Below, in pieces: positions 1 to 8,394 of a stretch of 64,000 nt of DNA; the stretch's first letter is position 1; every line of letters begins with the position of its first letter. The stretch covers positions 1,860,001 through 1,924,000 of the forward strand of contig NZ_CP009241.1 in the NCBI RefSeq assembly GCF_000758525.1, read 5' to 3'. A model generated the notes under the pieces. That model saw only the letters and a program-made list of their open reading frames with translations, was not told where the DNA came from and did not search any database. Made by a program: the position numbers and the translations under genes. This DNA is from Paenibacillus sp. FSL H7-0357 (GTDB taxonomy: Bacteria > Bacillota > Bacilli > Paenibacillales > Paenibacillaceae).

Positions 1-7
1 GGCTGCT

Positions 8-814
8 TTACACGTCTTCGGCCCAGTGGAACAGGCGCTTGTTGATGAAGGCAAATATACGGTCGAACAGCAAACCGAGAATTCCGATGACAAAAATGCC
101 GCCAAAGATGATGTAAGTCTTCATAAACCGTTCTGCGATCATGATGTTGTAGCCAAGCCCGGAGCTGGAAGCCAGCATTTCCGCCATAATCAGGTACGTC
201 CATGCCCAGCCCATAACCATGCGCATCGTGTCCATGACATTCGGCATAATGGCGGGGATAATGACATTGCGGATCACCTGGGCTTGAGAGGCTCCCAGCG
301 TATAAGCAGTGTTGATCAGGTCGATCTGAATGCCTTTGACGATATCTGCAATCATGGCGGTCATCGAAAAGACGGCGCCGACGACAATAATCGTAATTTT
401 TGCCGTCTCACCTACGCCTGTCCAGACCATGATCAGCGGTATCAGCGCCGATACGGGCAGGTAGCGGAAGAATTCGATCAACGGTTTGGTTACAGCGTTT
501 ATGATTTTATAGGTGCCTGACAGCAGGCCCAGCGGAACGCCGATCACAACCGCGATAAGAAAGCCCATCAGCACGCGATAGCAGCTGATAGTGATATCCT
601 GCAAGATGCTTCCATCCAGGATAGCTGTGAACAGGTAAGAGAAGGTCGCTTGAGGTGTAGGCAGGAAGATCGGGTTGATGCCCGAAAAGTTGCTCCCAAC
701 ATACCACAGCAAAATCAGCAGCAAGAAAGTGATGATCATAATAGAATTAAATAGACGAGGATTAATATCCCGACGAATCCGAAACAGATTTCGCAGCAGA
801 CCTCTGTTGTTCAC
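8..814 (-). CDS. ABC transporter permease, NitT/TauT (SsuC/TauC) type
   Basis: Inner-membrane permease of a nitrate/taurine/urea-type ABC importer, 268 residues, about six hydrophobic segments. The EAA loop typical of binding-protein-dependent permeases is visible near residues 170-200 (GASQAQVIRNVIIPAIMPN). The start is a GTG preceded by AGGGGAG at good spacing. It is the last complete gene before the left edge, in line with the PucR regulator and allophanate hydrolase genes transcribed the same way, so the ATPase, binding protein and carboxylase probably lie outside the window. In comparable clusters this transporter imports the guanidine or urea-type substrate; the substrate here is inferred from context only. 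Confidence 0.88.
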   Translation of the reverse strand: MNNRGLLRNLFRIRRDINPRLFNSIMIITFLLLILLWYVGSNFSGINPIFLPTPQATFSYLFTAILDGSILQDITISCYRVLMGFLIAVVIGVPLGLLSGTYKIINAVTKPLIEFFRYLPVSALIPLIMVWTGVGETAKITIIVVGAVFSMTAMIADIVKGIQIDLINTAYTLGASQAQVIRNVIIPAIMPNVMDTMRMVMGWAWTYLIMAEMLASSSGLGYNIMIAERFMKTYIIFGGIFVIGILGLLFDRIFAFINKRLFHWAEDV

Positions 815-844
815 TTATAACTCCCCTTTCAAAGTATGTTCGCT

Positions 845-2473
845 CTACTCTCCCATTTCGTAAATCTTTAAACCCAGTTGTAACTGAAGCCGTAATTCCG
901 GATCGTCGAACGAGATGCCGAGTATCGTCTTGATCTTATCGAGGCGGTAAACGACGGTATTATAGTGGGTATACATGGCTTGTGCGGTGATTTTGATGTT
1001 GCAGCCCACTTGAAAGTAGGCGGTCAGTGTTAGAATTAAGCTGGAATTATGGGCTTTGTCGTACAGCACGAGCGGCCGGATAAAGCGGTCGAGAAACTTC
1101 TCGACGTTGGCATGCTTGGGGAGCAGTGAGAGTATCGTATAGATGCCAAGCTGCTTCCAGGTAATCAGTCTGGAATTCTCCCGGCTGATACAGGAGGCAA
1201 TATATAAATTCTCAGTATCGATATATCCCGTATTAATAGAGAGTGCGCTGCTGGATTCACCAATGCATAAGGAGAACTCAGTTGTGCCGCATGCTTCTGC
1301 AATCTGTCCCGCCAAGGCTTCCGCCTTATTATGTGGATCATCGCTGCTTCCGTCAGTCTGAGGCATAAGCGCGACGATTTTGCCGGACATCGACGTAAAG
1401 AGGGATGGACTTCTGGGCTCCATATGATTAAGCCTCGATAGAATGGCGGAGTCCGGTGTCGGCTGCACGCTGGAGTGGAATTTCACGATGACTACACGGT
1501 AGCTGCAGGCTGACAGATTGCTGCACCCGTAGAACTGGCCTTTAATATCGAGATCCTCGGAGCTTGGGATGCAGCCCATCAGCCAGTCTTTCAGGAAATC
1601 ATCAAAGTATTTGGCCTGAACCAGCTTATAGGTGTTCTCACCGCTAAGCCGGATGTTCAGCAGCGGGAGAATCCGGGACACTGTGGACAGATCGAGCTCG
1701 CTGCAGGCTCCGTTCTTCTCCGCGACCAGCACCAGGATCGGGTCTCTCTCTGTCTCCCATAGGTTGAAGACATGCAGGTTGACGTTGTGATCTGCGGCAA
1801 CCATGGCATGAATAGTGCTGTGCTTGGGAGAAGATCTGGAATCAAAGCTTAGAAGGTGGTCGTAGAAGGACTTGAAATAGTCCAGCTGCCCGGGGGAAAC
1901 GATGAACTGGCTGAAAGCATTCAGTATAGAGATCGGATTGCCGATCATCTCCCCGACGACCTCAAGAATTCCCGGCATATCATACCCGTGGAGCATCAAC
2001 TCCGATACCTGTTCAAGGCGGCGCTGCAGCAACAGAATGTTCCGGGTTTCAAATGTGATCACCTTCTCCATGACCTCACGCACCACATTGGAGAAAATGG
2101 TCGATTCCGGAAGCTCGAACAACGGCAGTCCGTGAGCTTCTGCGCAATCAATGATCTTCTGCGGAATCTCGGCAATAAACCGCTTGGGCTTAATGCCGAA
2201 TGCCGCTACACCCCGGTTCACCAGATGGGGGATAAGCTCAAGGAAGGCGTCCATATTATTCTGGTAGGAATAGCCGGTGGTCACCAGAAACTCATTTGCC
2301 TGTGCCCAGTTCTGAATATCCGGAACTTCCATGATGTTGACCCGGCTAATGATATTATCCAGCCGGTCTTTACCTGCGAGCAGCTTGAGATTCTGAAGGG
2401 ACTCCATATCGTATAGATCACTGCACCGAAATGACGGTGAAGCTTCTTCAGCAGATACTCCGGTTGGAGTCAT
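845..2473 (-). CDS. PucR family transcriptional regulator
   Basis: Cytoplasmic DNA-binding regulator of 542 residues. The N-terminal PucR domain (about residues 25-145, with the LAGKDRLDNIISRVNIMEVP stretch) and the C-terminal PucR-type helix-turn-helix (about 480-540, ITAQAMYTHYNTVVYRLDKI) are clear. Proteins of this family usually control purine, allantoin or other nitrogen-compound catabolism. The gene sits between allophanate hydrolase and an ABC permease, all on the minus strand with short gaps (about 33 and 30 bp), so it is probably co-transcribed and controls this nitrogen cluster, possibly including the divergent DUF1989 pair. The start ATG has the strong site GGGAGGCG just upstream. 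Confidence 0.9.
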   Translation of the reverse strand: MTPTGVSAEEASPSFRCSDLYDMESLQNLKLLAGKDRLDNIISRVNIMEVPDIQNWAQANEFLVTTGYSYQNNMDAFLELIPHLVNRGVAAFGIKPKRFIAEIPQKIIDCAEAHGLPLFELPESTIFSNVVREVMEKVITFETRNILLLQRRLEQVSELMLHGYDMPGILEVVGEMIGNPISILNAFSQFIVSPGQLDYFKSFYDHLLSFDSRSSPKHSTIHAMVAADHNVNLHVFNLWETERDPILVLVAEKNGACSELDLSTVSRILPLLNIRLSGENTYKLVQAKYFDDFLKDWLMGCIPSSEDLDIKGQFYGCSNLSACSYRVVIVKFHSSVQPTPDSAILSRLNHMEPRSPSLFTSMSGKIVALMPQTDGSSDDPHNKAEALAGQIAEACGTTEFSLCIGESSSALSINTGYIDTENLYIASCISRENSRLITWKQLGIYTILSLLPKHANVEKFLDRFIRPLVLYDKAHNSSLILTLTAYFQVGCNIKITAQAMYTHYNTVVYRLDKIKTILGISFDDPELRLQLQLGLKIYEMGE

Positions 2474-2506
2474 CGTTCTCGCCTCCCTTCCTTATCAGCA
2501 TAGTGA

Positions 2507-4243
2507 TCAGCCTGTAGCAGGGGTATCACTCTGGAACCTGTCTAGCTCCGCAGCTGCCCACCCGCCGTATCCTGTAATATCCTCGCCGTTTATCTCGGCA
2601 TAAGGCTCACATATAAATCCGGTGATCTCACTGTCGTCCTCCAGCTTGATTCTGCCGATTCCAAGCGGTGCTGGCACCAGCCGGATGAATTCGCCAAGCC
2701 GGCCAATCGGAATTCTCCACACTTCAACGGCAATGGAGCTTCCTTGCTCAGAACGAATCAGTCCAGGCTTGGCAGGGACGGAGTTAAGACGAATCAGCCG
2801 GTAGCAGGGAGCTGTCCGGTCGGAACGGATGAAGGAAGCGTCACAGTCGAGCAGTTGCTTCTCTAGCGGGAAACCCCGCATGTGCAGACCGCAGACGGCA
2901 AGCTCGATGGCTTCGGTCTTCATAAATTCGCCAGCCGCACCTTTCAGCATGTTTTCTTGGCCTCTCATGGCAAACATCGTAATGCCAAAAGGCAGCTGCT
3001 CCCCTGCATAGTCGGAAGGCAAAGCGACAGCATTTAAATCAAGCAGATTACAATGGTTAGTATAATGGCCCATGTCGCTATTGGTGGATACCGGGGAAAC
3101 TGCAACCTGTTCTCTCGTCCAGGTCCCGCCGCAGGTCGGCATTACGAGTACAGCGTCCTTCAAGAGCAAATCAGCTTGTTCTTTGTATTCACGAAGCTCA
3201 TGGAGTGCTGTGAAGACAGAAGCTGCATCGTAGCCCTTCACCAGCGAGGAGCGCAGAATCTGTTCGGTAACCTCAAAAATGTCCCCGGGGTGGTTTTCGA
3301 CGAATTCTCCAAGGTCGGACCAGCGTTCGGCAACCCAAGGACCGTCGTATAGAAGACTTGAGGTCTTGTTGAACAGACTGCAATCCACATATTCTATAGG
3401 AATTCCGCACAATTCCAAGCGCCGTACCGCCGCTTCCCATGCCGTGCGGTAGGCATCTTTGAACTCGCCGTAAAAGTATAGAGGTTCTTTAGGAAGCAGC
3501 AGCTTTTGAGGTTTCACGGAAGCGATGATTTCATATTTGTCTTTGCCATTGCCGCCCGGCTGCTTGCTGCGGGCGACAGCATCCACAAGATAAACATCGT
3601 CCAGTGTGCTTGCGAATACCGTTACGCAATCCAGGGTGGCACAGGCCGGCACCACACCCCGGGTAGGCCAATCGCCGATATTTGATTTGTAGCCTACCAG
3701 GTCATTAAGCGCCGCCGGCACGCGTCCCGACCCGGCAGTGTCGGTTCCAAGCGAGAAGACGGCTTGTCCTCTTGCGACGGCTACGGCAGAACCGCTACTG
3801 GAGCCACCGCTGATCAGCTCGGGCTTAAGCGCGTTATGCGTTTCTCCAAACGGGCTGCGTGTACCGACAAGGCCGGTCGCGAATTGATCCAGATTCGTTT
3901 TTCCTATAGGAATAGCTCCTGCTTTCACCAGCCTGGTGATGATGTCTGCACTCTTCTCAGGTTGATAGGAGTAAGCGGGGCAGCCGGCTGTTGTAGTTAC
4001 GTCTGCCAAGTCGATATTATCCTTGATGGCAAAAGGGATGCCCCACAGCGGATATTCATCCGGATTCATCTGTTCAAGCTTGTCCAGATAAGGCTGGATA
4101 TGAGCTAACGAAGGAGGGGTGATCCAGATGTTGCTCTCTTTCTCTTGCTCGGCCTGCCTGATAATGTCCTCCATTAATGCCAGAGGTGTTAGTTTGCCGT
4201 TTTTGTACATCGTCTTCAATGTGCTGATCGTCATTTTTTTCAA
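2507..4243 (-). CDS. atzF: Allophanate hydrolase
   Basis: Hydrolyses allophanate to ammonia and CO2, the last step of guanidine or urea-carboxylase catabolism. An amidase-signature domain fills about residues 1-440: catalytic Lys in IPIGKTNLDQFA, the GGSSSGS motif with the cis-Ser, and the nucleophile Ser in DTAGSGR. The C-terminal ~130 residues match the allophanate hydrolase C-domain (ending in GYGGWAAAELD). The start is uncertain: AGAGGGG lies about 7 bases before an ATT, 10 before the TTG chosen here, and too far from the ATG at 4234. The minus-strand frame stays open to 4279. No carboxylase gene is in the window; the neighbours are PucR and, divergently, the DUF1989 pair. Confidence 0.92.
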   Translation of the reverse strand: MKKMTISTLKTMYKNGKLTPLALMEDIIRQAEQEKESNIWITPPSLAHIQPYLDKLEQMNPDEYPLWGIPFAIKDNIDLADVTTTAGCPAYSYQPEKSADIITRLVKAGAIPIGKTNLDQFATGLVGTRSPFGETHNALKPELISGGSSSGSAVAVARGQAVFSLGTDTAGSGRVPAALNDLVGYKSNIGDWPTRGVVPACATLDCVTVFASTLDDVYLVDAVARSKQPGGNGKDKYEIIASVKPQKLLLPKEPLYFYGEFKDAYRTAWEAAVRRLELCGIPIEYVDCSLFNKTSSLLYDGPWVAERWSDLGEFVENHPGDIFEVTEQILRSSLVKGYDAASVFTALHELREYKEQADLLLKDAVLVMPTCGGTWTREQVAVSPVSTNSDMGHYTNHCNLLDLNAVALPSDYAGEQLPFGITMFAMRGQENMLKGAAGEFMKTEAIELAVCGLHMRGFPLEKQLLDCDASFIRSDRTAPCYRLIRLNSVPAKPGLIRSEQGSSIAVEVWRIPIGRLGEFIRLVPAPLGIGRIKLEDDSEITGFICEPYAEINGEDITGYGGWAAAELDRFQSDTPATG

Positions 4244-4279
4244 AATGGTTGAACCCCTCTCTGTCAGATAGTTAACCAA

Positions 4280-4658
4280 TGTGTTTTGCGAAAGTTAAAT
4301 AATGAAGTTTCGTGTTAGATATTATGACTTTAGTGAGAGCTTAAACGATGATGAAGAGAGATATTCAATGTTTTAATGTAAATTAATTTAACACGTTAAT
4401 TATGTTCTTCATTATCGTTCCCGTTCTGGAAGACTGTCAAGGCATCGCAGGAGCATGGGATGATTTTCATCATGAGTTGACAGATTAGGCCGCTAAAGAC
4501 AGGTGCTATTTGTGAAGTGTCGCTAAATAAATCGCTCCGGATTTGTGAACGTTTAATCAAAGATACCCTTAAATGTCTACTGTTTCGGCTATTTTGAGCA
4601 AGGAATTGGGAGGAGAAGGGAAGTGTTTTGAGAGAATGATTCGTATTTTACATAGATG
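4280..4658. other. Divergent intergenic region between atzF and the DUF1989 pair, distal part
   Basis: AT-rich spacer without a convincing reading frame. I searched both strands for the conserved guanidine-I (ykkC) core seen at 49.1 kb and for the tandem ACGR-loop hairpins of guanidine-II and found neither. The minus-strand atzF promoter should lie near 4300-4340 (ATAATAT-like box), but I cannot place it with confidence. The region probably holds PucR operators. Confidence 0.5.
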
Positions 4659-4678
4659 AAGGTTCCTCCGGGAACCTT
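4659..4678. promoter_or_regulatory. Perfect 8-bp palindromic hairpin upstream of the DUF1989 promoter
   Basis: AAGGTTCC-TCCG-GGAACCTT: eight perfect base pairs closing a 4-base loop, ending 65 bases before the candidate -35 box of the DUF1989 operon. There is no T-tract, so it is unlikely to be a terminator. It could be a regulator-binding palindrome (PucR is the obvious local candidate) or an RNA hairpin; this is inference. Confidence 0.4.
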
Positions 4679-4743
4679 GCGGGAAAGATTCAGAAAGAAG
4701 CGGTGAGACATTCATTTATAATCAAAACTATTTATTTTCTTGT

Positions 4744-4772
4744 TTGACAATTATCGAAATGATATGTTATCT
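4744..4772 (+). promoter_or_regulatory. Predicted sigma-A promoter for the DUF1989 operon
   Basis: Perfect -35 TTGACA at 4744-4749, a 17-base spacer, and -10 TTATCT at 4767-4772 (overlapping TATGTTAT). It lies about 90 bases upstream of the first DUF1989 start codon, leaving a short 5' leader with no recognised riboswitch. Confidence 0.6.
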
Positions 4773-4860
4773 TGCCTAACATAAAGTTTGATGTGACTGC
4801 TGTGCTTTAGAACGGATTGAAATAGCTGCTGACAAGAGGGGAAAAGGAGTGGAGTTGTTG

Positions 4861-5577
4861 ATGAATGCGATTTGGAGTGAAACGATGCATCCGGGAGGCA
4901 AGTGGTCCGGCATTGTTGGCAGAGGGAAGCTGATTCGTCTGACGGCACTCGAAGCGGGCGCCAATGTCTCAATGCTGATGTATCATGCACGAGATTTGTC
5001 TGAGCGTTACAATATGCCCGATACACTGAAGGCGCAGCATACTGCTCACTTAACCAGGGGCAATGTGCTTATGAGCGATAACGGAAGGGCGCTGGCCAGC
5101 ATTCTGCATGATGATTTGGGCTGGCATGATCCGCTGGGTGGTTACACGACAAGGGCAGGCACGGACAGCAAATACGGAGTCAGCTGCTACCAGGAAAGCC
5201 GCAATGGCTGGCTGCGCAGCGGCCAGGAGAATCTGGCGGTTGAGCTTGTAAGGAATGGCTTGGGTGAGCGCGATATCTCACCTGTGGTGAACTGGTTCTC
5301 CAAGGTTGTCTGCGATGAGGAAGGGAATATGCGGTTTGCTGACAATCACTGTGCTGCCGGAACAACGGTGACACTTCGCCTGGAGATGGATGTACTCCTG
5401 ATCTTTTCCAATACGCCGCATCCTCTCGATCCGCAGGGGGATTATCCATCTGTGCCTGTCAAGATTGAGGTGCTTCCTGCCGTGCAGGTGGATGCAGGGG
5501 ACTATTGCGTCAATTTCCGGCCGGAGAACCGCCGCGCTTTTGACAACACATGGACGTATTACGCTCTGCAAAACTAG
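4861..5577 (+). CDS. cgdA: DUF1989 protein, carboxyguanidine deiminase subunit A (UAAP1)
   Basis: 238 residues, DUF1989 domain throughout, with the family HDPLGGYTTR motif. Such proteins were called urea amidolyase-associated proteins; recent work assigns the pair as CgdAB, which deiminates carboxyguanidine to allophanate plus ammonia, feeding AtzF. The ATG at 4861 is preferred over the upstream GTG at 4849 because GGAG at 4851-4854 sits 6 bases before it. It is followed 32 bp later by a second DUF1989 gene, forming the usual two-gene operon divergent from atzF. The functional name rests on family knowledge and context. Confidence 0.85.
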   Translation: MNAIWSETMHPGGKWSGIVGRGKLIRLTALEAGANVSMLMYHARDLSERYNMPDTLKAQHTAHLTRGNVLMSDNGRALASILHDDLGWHDPLGGYTTRAGTDSKYGVSCYQESRNGWLRSGQENLAVELVRNGLGERDISPVVNWFSKVVCDEEGNMRFADNHCAAGTTVTLRLEMDVLLIFSNTPHPLDPQGDYPSVPVKIEVLPAVQVDAGDYCVNFRPENRRAFDNTWTYYALQN

Positions 5578-5609
5578 CAGAAAGTCTTGTTAAGTGAAGG
5601 AGGAAGAAC

Positions 5610-6269
5610 ATGTTAAAGGCATTTCATCGTGTGGAAAGCACCCGTAAACCGGAGGCTGCTGTTTATGATCAGGTCATTCCGGCCGGAGAAGGCTGGATGT
5701 ATGCGCTGCAACCGGGACAGGTGCTAAGAATCGTGGATTTGGAAGGAAACCAGGCCGCAGATACGCTGCTGTATGATGCGAACAATCCGGAAGATCATTA
5801 CAGCGCTGTACGGACGATTAACTCACAGAGCAATATTTATTTAACTACAGGCTCAACTCTGTTGGCGGAATCCGGCAAGGAGCTTGCCTCCATAGTAGCC
5901 GATACCTGCGGACGACATGACACCTTGGGCGGTTCCTGCTCTTCCCAGAGCAATACAATCCGGTATGCGCATGAGAAGGGCCACATGCATAATTGCCGGG
6001 ATACGTTTATGCTGGAGCTTGCTAAACATCCGGAAGGCCACCGTTATGCAAAAAGAGACCTGTCTCCAAACATTAACTTTTTCATGAATGTGCCTGTAAC
6101 GCCTGAAGGCGGATTAACGTTTGAGGATGGCGTGTCGGGACCGGGGTGTTATGTAGAGCTCCAATCCAGCTGCCATGCCATGGTGCTGATCAGCAATTGC
6201 CCCCAATTGAACAATCCATGCAACGCCTATAATCCTACGCCGGTCCATGTGCTTATTTGGAACGAATAG
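5610..6269 (+). CDS. cgdB: DUF1989 protein, carboxyguanidine deiminase subunit B (UAAP2)
   Basis: 219 residues, a DUF1989 homologue of the preceding gene with the conserved [13 protein letters not shown] stretch (about residues 98-110) and several Cys/His residues that could bind metal. It is the presumed partner of CgdA in converting carboxyguanidine to allophanate. AAGGAGG lies 7 bases before the ATG. A rho-independent terminator follows 40 bp after the stop, closing the two-gene operon. As with CgdA, the function is inferred from family and cluster context. Confidence 0.85.
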   Translation: MLKAFHRVESTRKPEAAVYDQVIPAGEGWMYALQPGQVLRIVDLEGNQAADTLLYDANNPEDHYSAVRTINSQSNIYLTTGSTLLAESGKELASIVADTCGRHDTLGGSCSSQSNTIRYAHEKGHMHNCRDTFMLELAKHPEGHRYAKRDLSPNINFFMNVPVTPEGGLTFEDGVSGPGCYVELQSSCHAMVLISNCPQLNNPCNAYNPTPVHVLIWNE

Positions 6270-6309
6270 AGCAGTTGGATTATATGGCGCACGTAACGAA
6301 TACATCTGG

Positions 6310-6340
6310 CAGCTTGTCTAAGGACAGGCTGTTTTTTTTT
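6310..6340 (+). terminator. Rho-independent terminator after the DUF1989 operon
   Basis: Stem CAGCTTGTC / GACAGGCTG (one G-U pair), TAAG loop, then nine T. Confidence 0.85.
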
Positions 6341-6374
6341 GCGTGACCGGTAAAAAAACTTCAATTTCAAAATA

Positions 6375-6403
6375 TTGACAATGATCCCGATGCTGCGTAA
6401 GAT
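6375..6403 (+). promoter_or_regulatory. Predicted sigma-A promoter of the TetR gene
   Basis: TTGACA at 6375-6380, exact 17-base spacer, TAAGAT at 6398-6403. Transcription would start near 6410, immediately before the palindrome at 6416-6432. Confidence 0.7.
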
Positions 6404-6415
6404 GAGAATAATTAA

Positions 6416-6432
6416 AACGACAATGTGTCGTT
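6416..6432. promoter_or_regulatory. Probable TetR operator (7-3-7 palindrome)
   Basis: AACGACA-ATG-TGTCGTT: perfect 7-base arms with a 3-base centre, placed just downstream of the predicted transcription start and 24 bases before the TetR start codon. This is the position expected for autorepression by the adjacent TetR protein. Confidence 0.65.
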
Positions 6433-6456
6433 ATTTCGAGTGAGGGGGGACATTGT

Positions 6457-7146
6457 ATTCCAAAGGTTAGCGAGGCATATACAGAGAGTAGAATCAATGA
6501 AATTTTGGATGCAGCGCTGGAGGTTAGTGCGCGTAAACCGCTGCATAAAGTAACAATGAAGGATATCGTGAGGCAGACCGGACTAAGCCAAGGGGGCGTA
6601 TATAAGTATTTTGCCAATATTGAAGAGGTGTGGTTTGCGTTGTCCGACCGTTTTGATCTTGAGATAGATTTCAAAGGTTTTTTAACGCAGCTTTTTGCGG
6701 CCCGCCTTTCACCTGACCAGACCCTTCGCGCAATCTTTACCTTCATCGGGCAAGAGATTACGGCTTCTATGGAGAGTGGCTACAGCAAATTGGCCTTTGA
6801 GCTAAATGCAATCTATGCCAGTCAGCCGGAGCTGGTTAAGAAGCAGCTTGCTGAGCAGGCTGCGGAAGCAGAAGCCGAGTCCGGGCACGGCTACAATTAT
6901 TTCTTTCAGCAATTGATGAATTATTGTGCAGAAGGTGAAGCTAAAGGCCAGTTCCGGCCCCTTGTTCCCTTAACCGACATTCTGATGCTCATTCAGGTAA
7001 CTGTGGATGGAATCATCCGCGATGCCACGCTGGAGCTGTGTTTTGCCGGTGATGAGCTCCCTGCTGAATTAAGTGTGCGGCAGAGTGTGGATCGGCTGAT
7101 GGATAGCTTGTACATTTCTACAATGACCTTATTAGGAGGCTTTTAA
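6457..7146 (+). CDS. TetR/AcrR family transcriptional regulator
   Basis: About 229 residues. An N-terminal TetR helix-turn-helix (residues ~15-60: TMKDIVRQTGLSQGGVYKYF) is followed by a helical ligand-binding domain. The frame reads PKVSEAYTESRINEILDAAL before the first usual start codon (TTG at 6505), which would cut into helix 1. An ATT at 6457, six bases after GAGGGGGGA, gives the full-length domain, so a rare ATT start is the best reading. It overlaps no other gene and is followed 2 bp after its stop by a membrane protein gene, which it probably regulates. Confidence 0.85.
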   Translation: MPKVSEAYTESRINEILDAALEVSARKPLHKVTMKDIVRQTGLSQGGVYKYFANIEEVWFALSDRFDLEIDFKGFLTQLFAARLSPDQTLRAIFTFIGQEITASMESGYSKLAFELNAIYASQPELVKKQLAEQAAEAEAESGHGYNYFFQQLMNYCAEGEAKGQFRPLVPLTDILMLIQVTVDGIIRDATLELCFAGDELPAELSVRQSVDRLMDSLYISTMTLLGGF

Positions 7147-7148
7147 TT

Positions 7149-7826
7149 ATGCGTAAACCAAGTGCGCTGAAGTCCTGGCTCCTGCTTATCCTGTCCCTTC
7201 CGAAGGGGATCGCAGCGTTTGTAATTGCCGTTACAGGCATATGTGCCGGCTTGCCGCTGCTTATTGTAGGGATTGGGCTGCCTTTGCTGGCTGCAACATT
7301 TACCCTATGCCGCTGGATGATGGCCAAGGAGGAGCAGGCGGTAACAGAGTGGATGCAGGGAGAAAAGCAACCGCTCCAAGCTGAGGACTCCCGATCCATT
7401 GTGGATTGGAAGGATTGGCGTTCCATGCTGTCTATGCTTTTAAATCGTAAGAGCTGGCGGGGGATCCTCTATAGTATAGCCCAGCTTCCCGTAGGCATTG
7501 CCGGGTTTACCCTTGCTGTCACGCTTCCCGCCGTTGTTATTGCGATTATATTGTCACCGGCAGCTTACAAGTTAAGCAAGGTCTTATCCCTTTCCTTTGA
7601 TCTGTATTCCTTTGACGGGACGATGAATCTGTTCTTGCCGTGGCTTAATGTATATCAGCGTTCCTGGGTAGCGGCTGCAATCGGCATAGTGCTGGCCCTG
7701 TTGCTGCCTATGACCATAAGAGGGTTGGGGAGATTATATTCCGCCTGGATTCGGGGGATAGCCGGTGACTTCACCTATGGAGTGAAACCTGCGTCTATTA
7801 ACAAGGAAGCAGGGTCGAGAGTATAG
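7149..7826 (+). CDS. Membrane protein with putative sensor domain (PF13796-like)
   Basis: 225 residues with about four to six hydrophobic segments arranged in two related halves (LPKGIAAFVIAVTGICAGLP and LPVGIAGFTLAVTLPAVVIA), the pattern of the 'putative sensor' domain that often forms the input of histidine kinases. Here it stands alone. AGGAGG precedes the ATG, and the gene starts 2 bp after the TetR stop, so the two form one operon. Function unknown; an integral-membrane partner or target of the TetR regulator is likely. Confidence 0.7.
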   Translation: MRKPSALKSWLLLILSLPKGIAAFVIAVTGICAGLPLLIVGIGLPLLAATFTLCRWMMAKEEQAVTEWMQGEKQPLQAEDSRSIVDWKDWRSMLSMLLNRKSWRGILYSIAQLPVGIAGFTLAVTLPAVVIAIILSPAAYKLSKVLSLSFDLYSFDGTMNLFLPWLNVYQRSWVAAAIGIVLALLLPMTIRGLGRLYSAWIRGIAGDFTYGVKPASINKEAGSRV

Positions 7827-7847
7827 CAGCCAGTGTAATCTCTAATA

Positions 7848-7887
7848 AAAAGAGACACGATACCCTAGGGATATCGTGTCTCTTTTA
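7848..7887 (+). terminator. Strong terminator after the TetR/membrane operon
   Basis: AAAGAGACACGATA paired with TATCGTGTCTCTTTT around a CCTAGGGA loop; T-run on the plus strand and A-run upstream, so it may work in both directions. Confidence 0.8.
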
Positions 7888-7893
7888 AATGCA

Positions 7894-7928
7894 ACGGCTC
7901 CCCTCAAAGGGGGAGCCGCCGTTTCTTT
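7894..7928. terminator. Second stem-loop between convergent genes
   Basis: CGGCTCCCC / GGGGAGCCG stem with a TCAAA loop followed by CCGTTTCTTTTT. It lies in the convergent gap between 7826 and 7944. Confidence 0.55.
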
Positions 7929-7943
7929 TTGCACCCTCTGCTA

Positions 7944-8288
7944 TTAGCGGCGTGACTTGGTAATCAGGAACGGAATGACGCTTCTTGCAACGCCTGTCGG
8001 GTTTTCAAGGATGATAACCCACTCCGAGTCGCTGTTCGGGAAGCTGTCTGTTGGCCAGGCGGAAGTCAAATTGGAAATTGTCCATCCCGCACTAACGACA
8101 GCTCTGCCTCTTCCAGCAGATAAGAAGAGGAAAAGGAAGTCGTTGGCTTCGATGATTACAGCGGGAAACTGAATACGGCGGAAACCATTCCCAAGGTTTT
8201 GCGTGGAGCGCGCTCTGTTTGGCCGCAGGGTGACTCTTTTACCTTTACCTTTAGCTTTATTTCTAAGTGATAGTTTTTTTATTGCCAT
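7944..8288 (-). CDS. Hypothetical protein with basic N-terminus
   Basis: 114 residues, not recognised. The first ~30 residues are strongly basic (KKLSLRNKAKGKGKR); the rest is a mixed, beta-rich-looking sequence with hydrophobic FLFLFLSAG and WVIILENPTG stretches but no signal peptide or clear membrane helix. GAGGCGAG precedes the ATG. It lies next to a minus-strand trypsin-like peptidase and near a DUF1036 protein that also carries a basic tail. No function is assigned. Confidence 0.55.
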   Translation of the reverse strand: MAIKKLSLRNKAKGKGKRVTLRPNRARSTQNLGNGFRRIQFPAVIIEANDFLFLFLSAGRGRAVVSAGWTISNLTSAWPTDSFPNSDSEWVIILENPTGVARSVIPFLITKSRR

Positions 8289-8394
8289 TTGCTGCTCGCC
8301 TCTTTCTTCGTAGGATAGATTATCTTACGAGAAGAGAGGGGTGTGAGCTTGTATGAATGTACATGGAAATTAATCCAAATTATTCTAGAGTTTC

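Noticed and set aside
4280..4848. Possible guanidine riboswitch before the DUF1989 genes
   Set aside because: None of the conserved ykkC blocks found at 49.1 kb occurs here and no tandem ACGR hairpins are visible.
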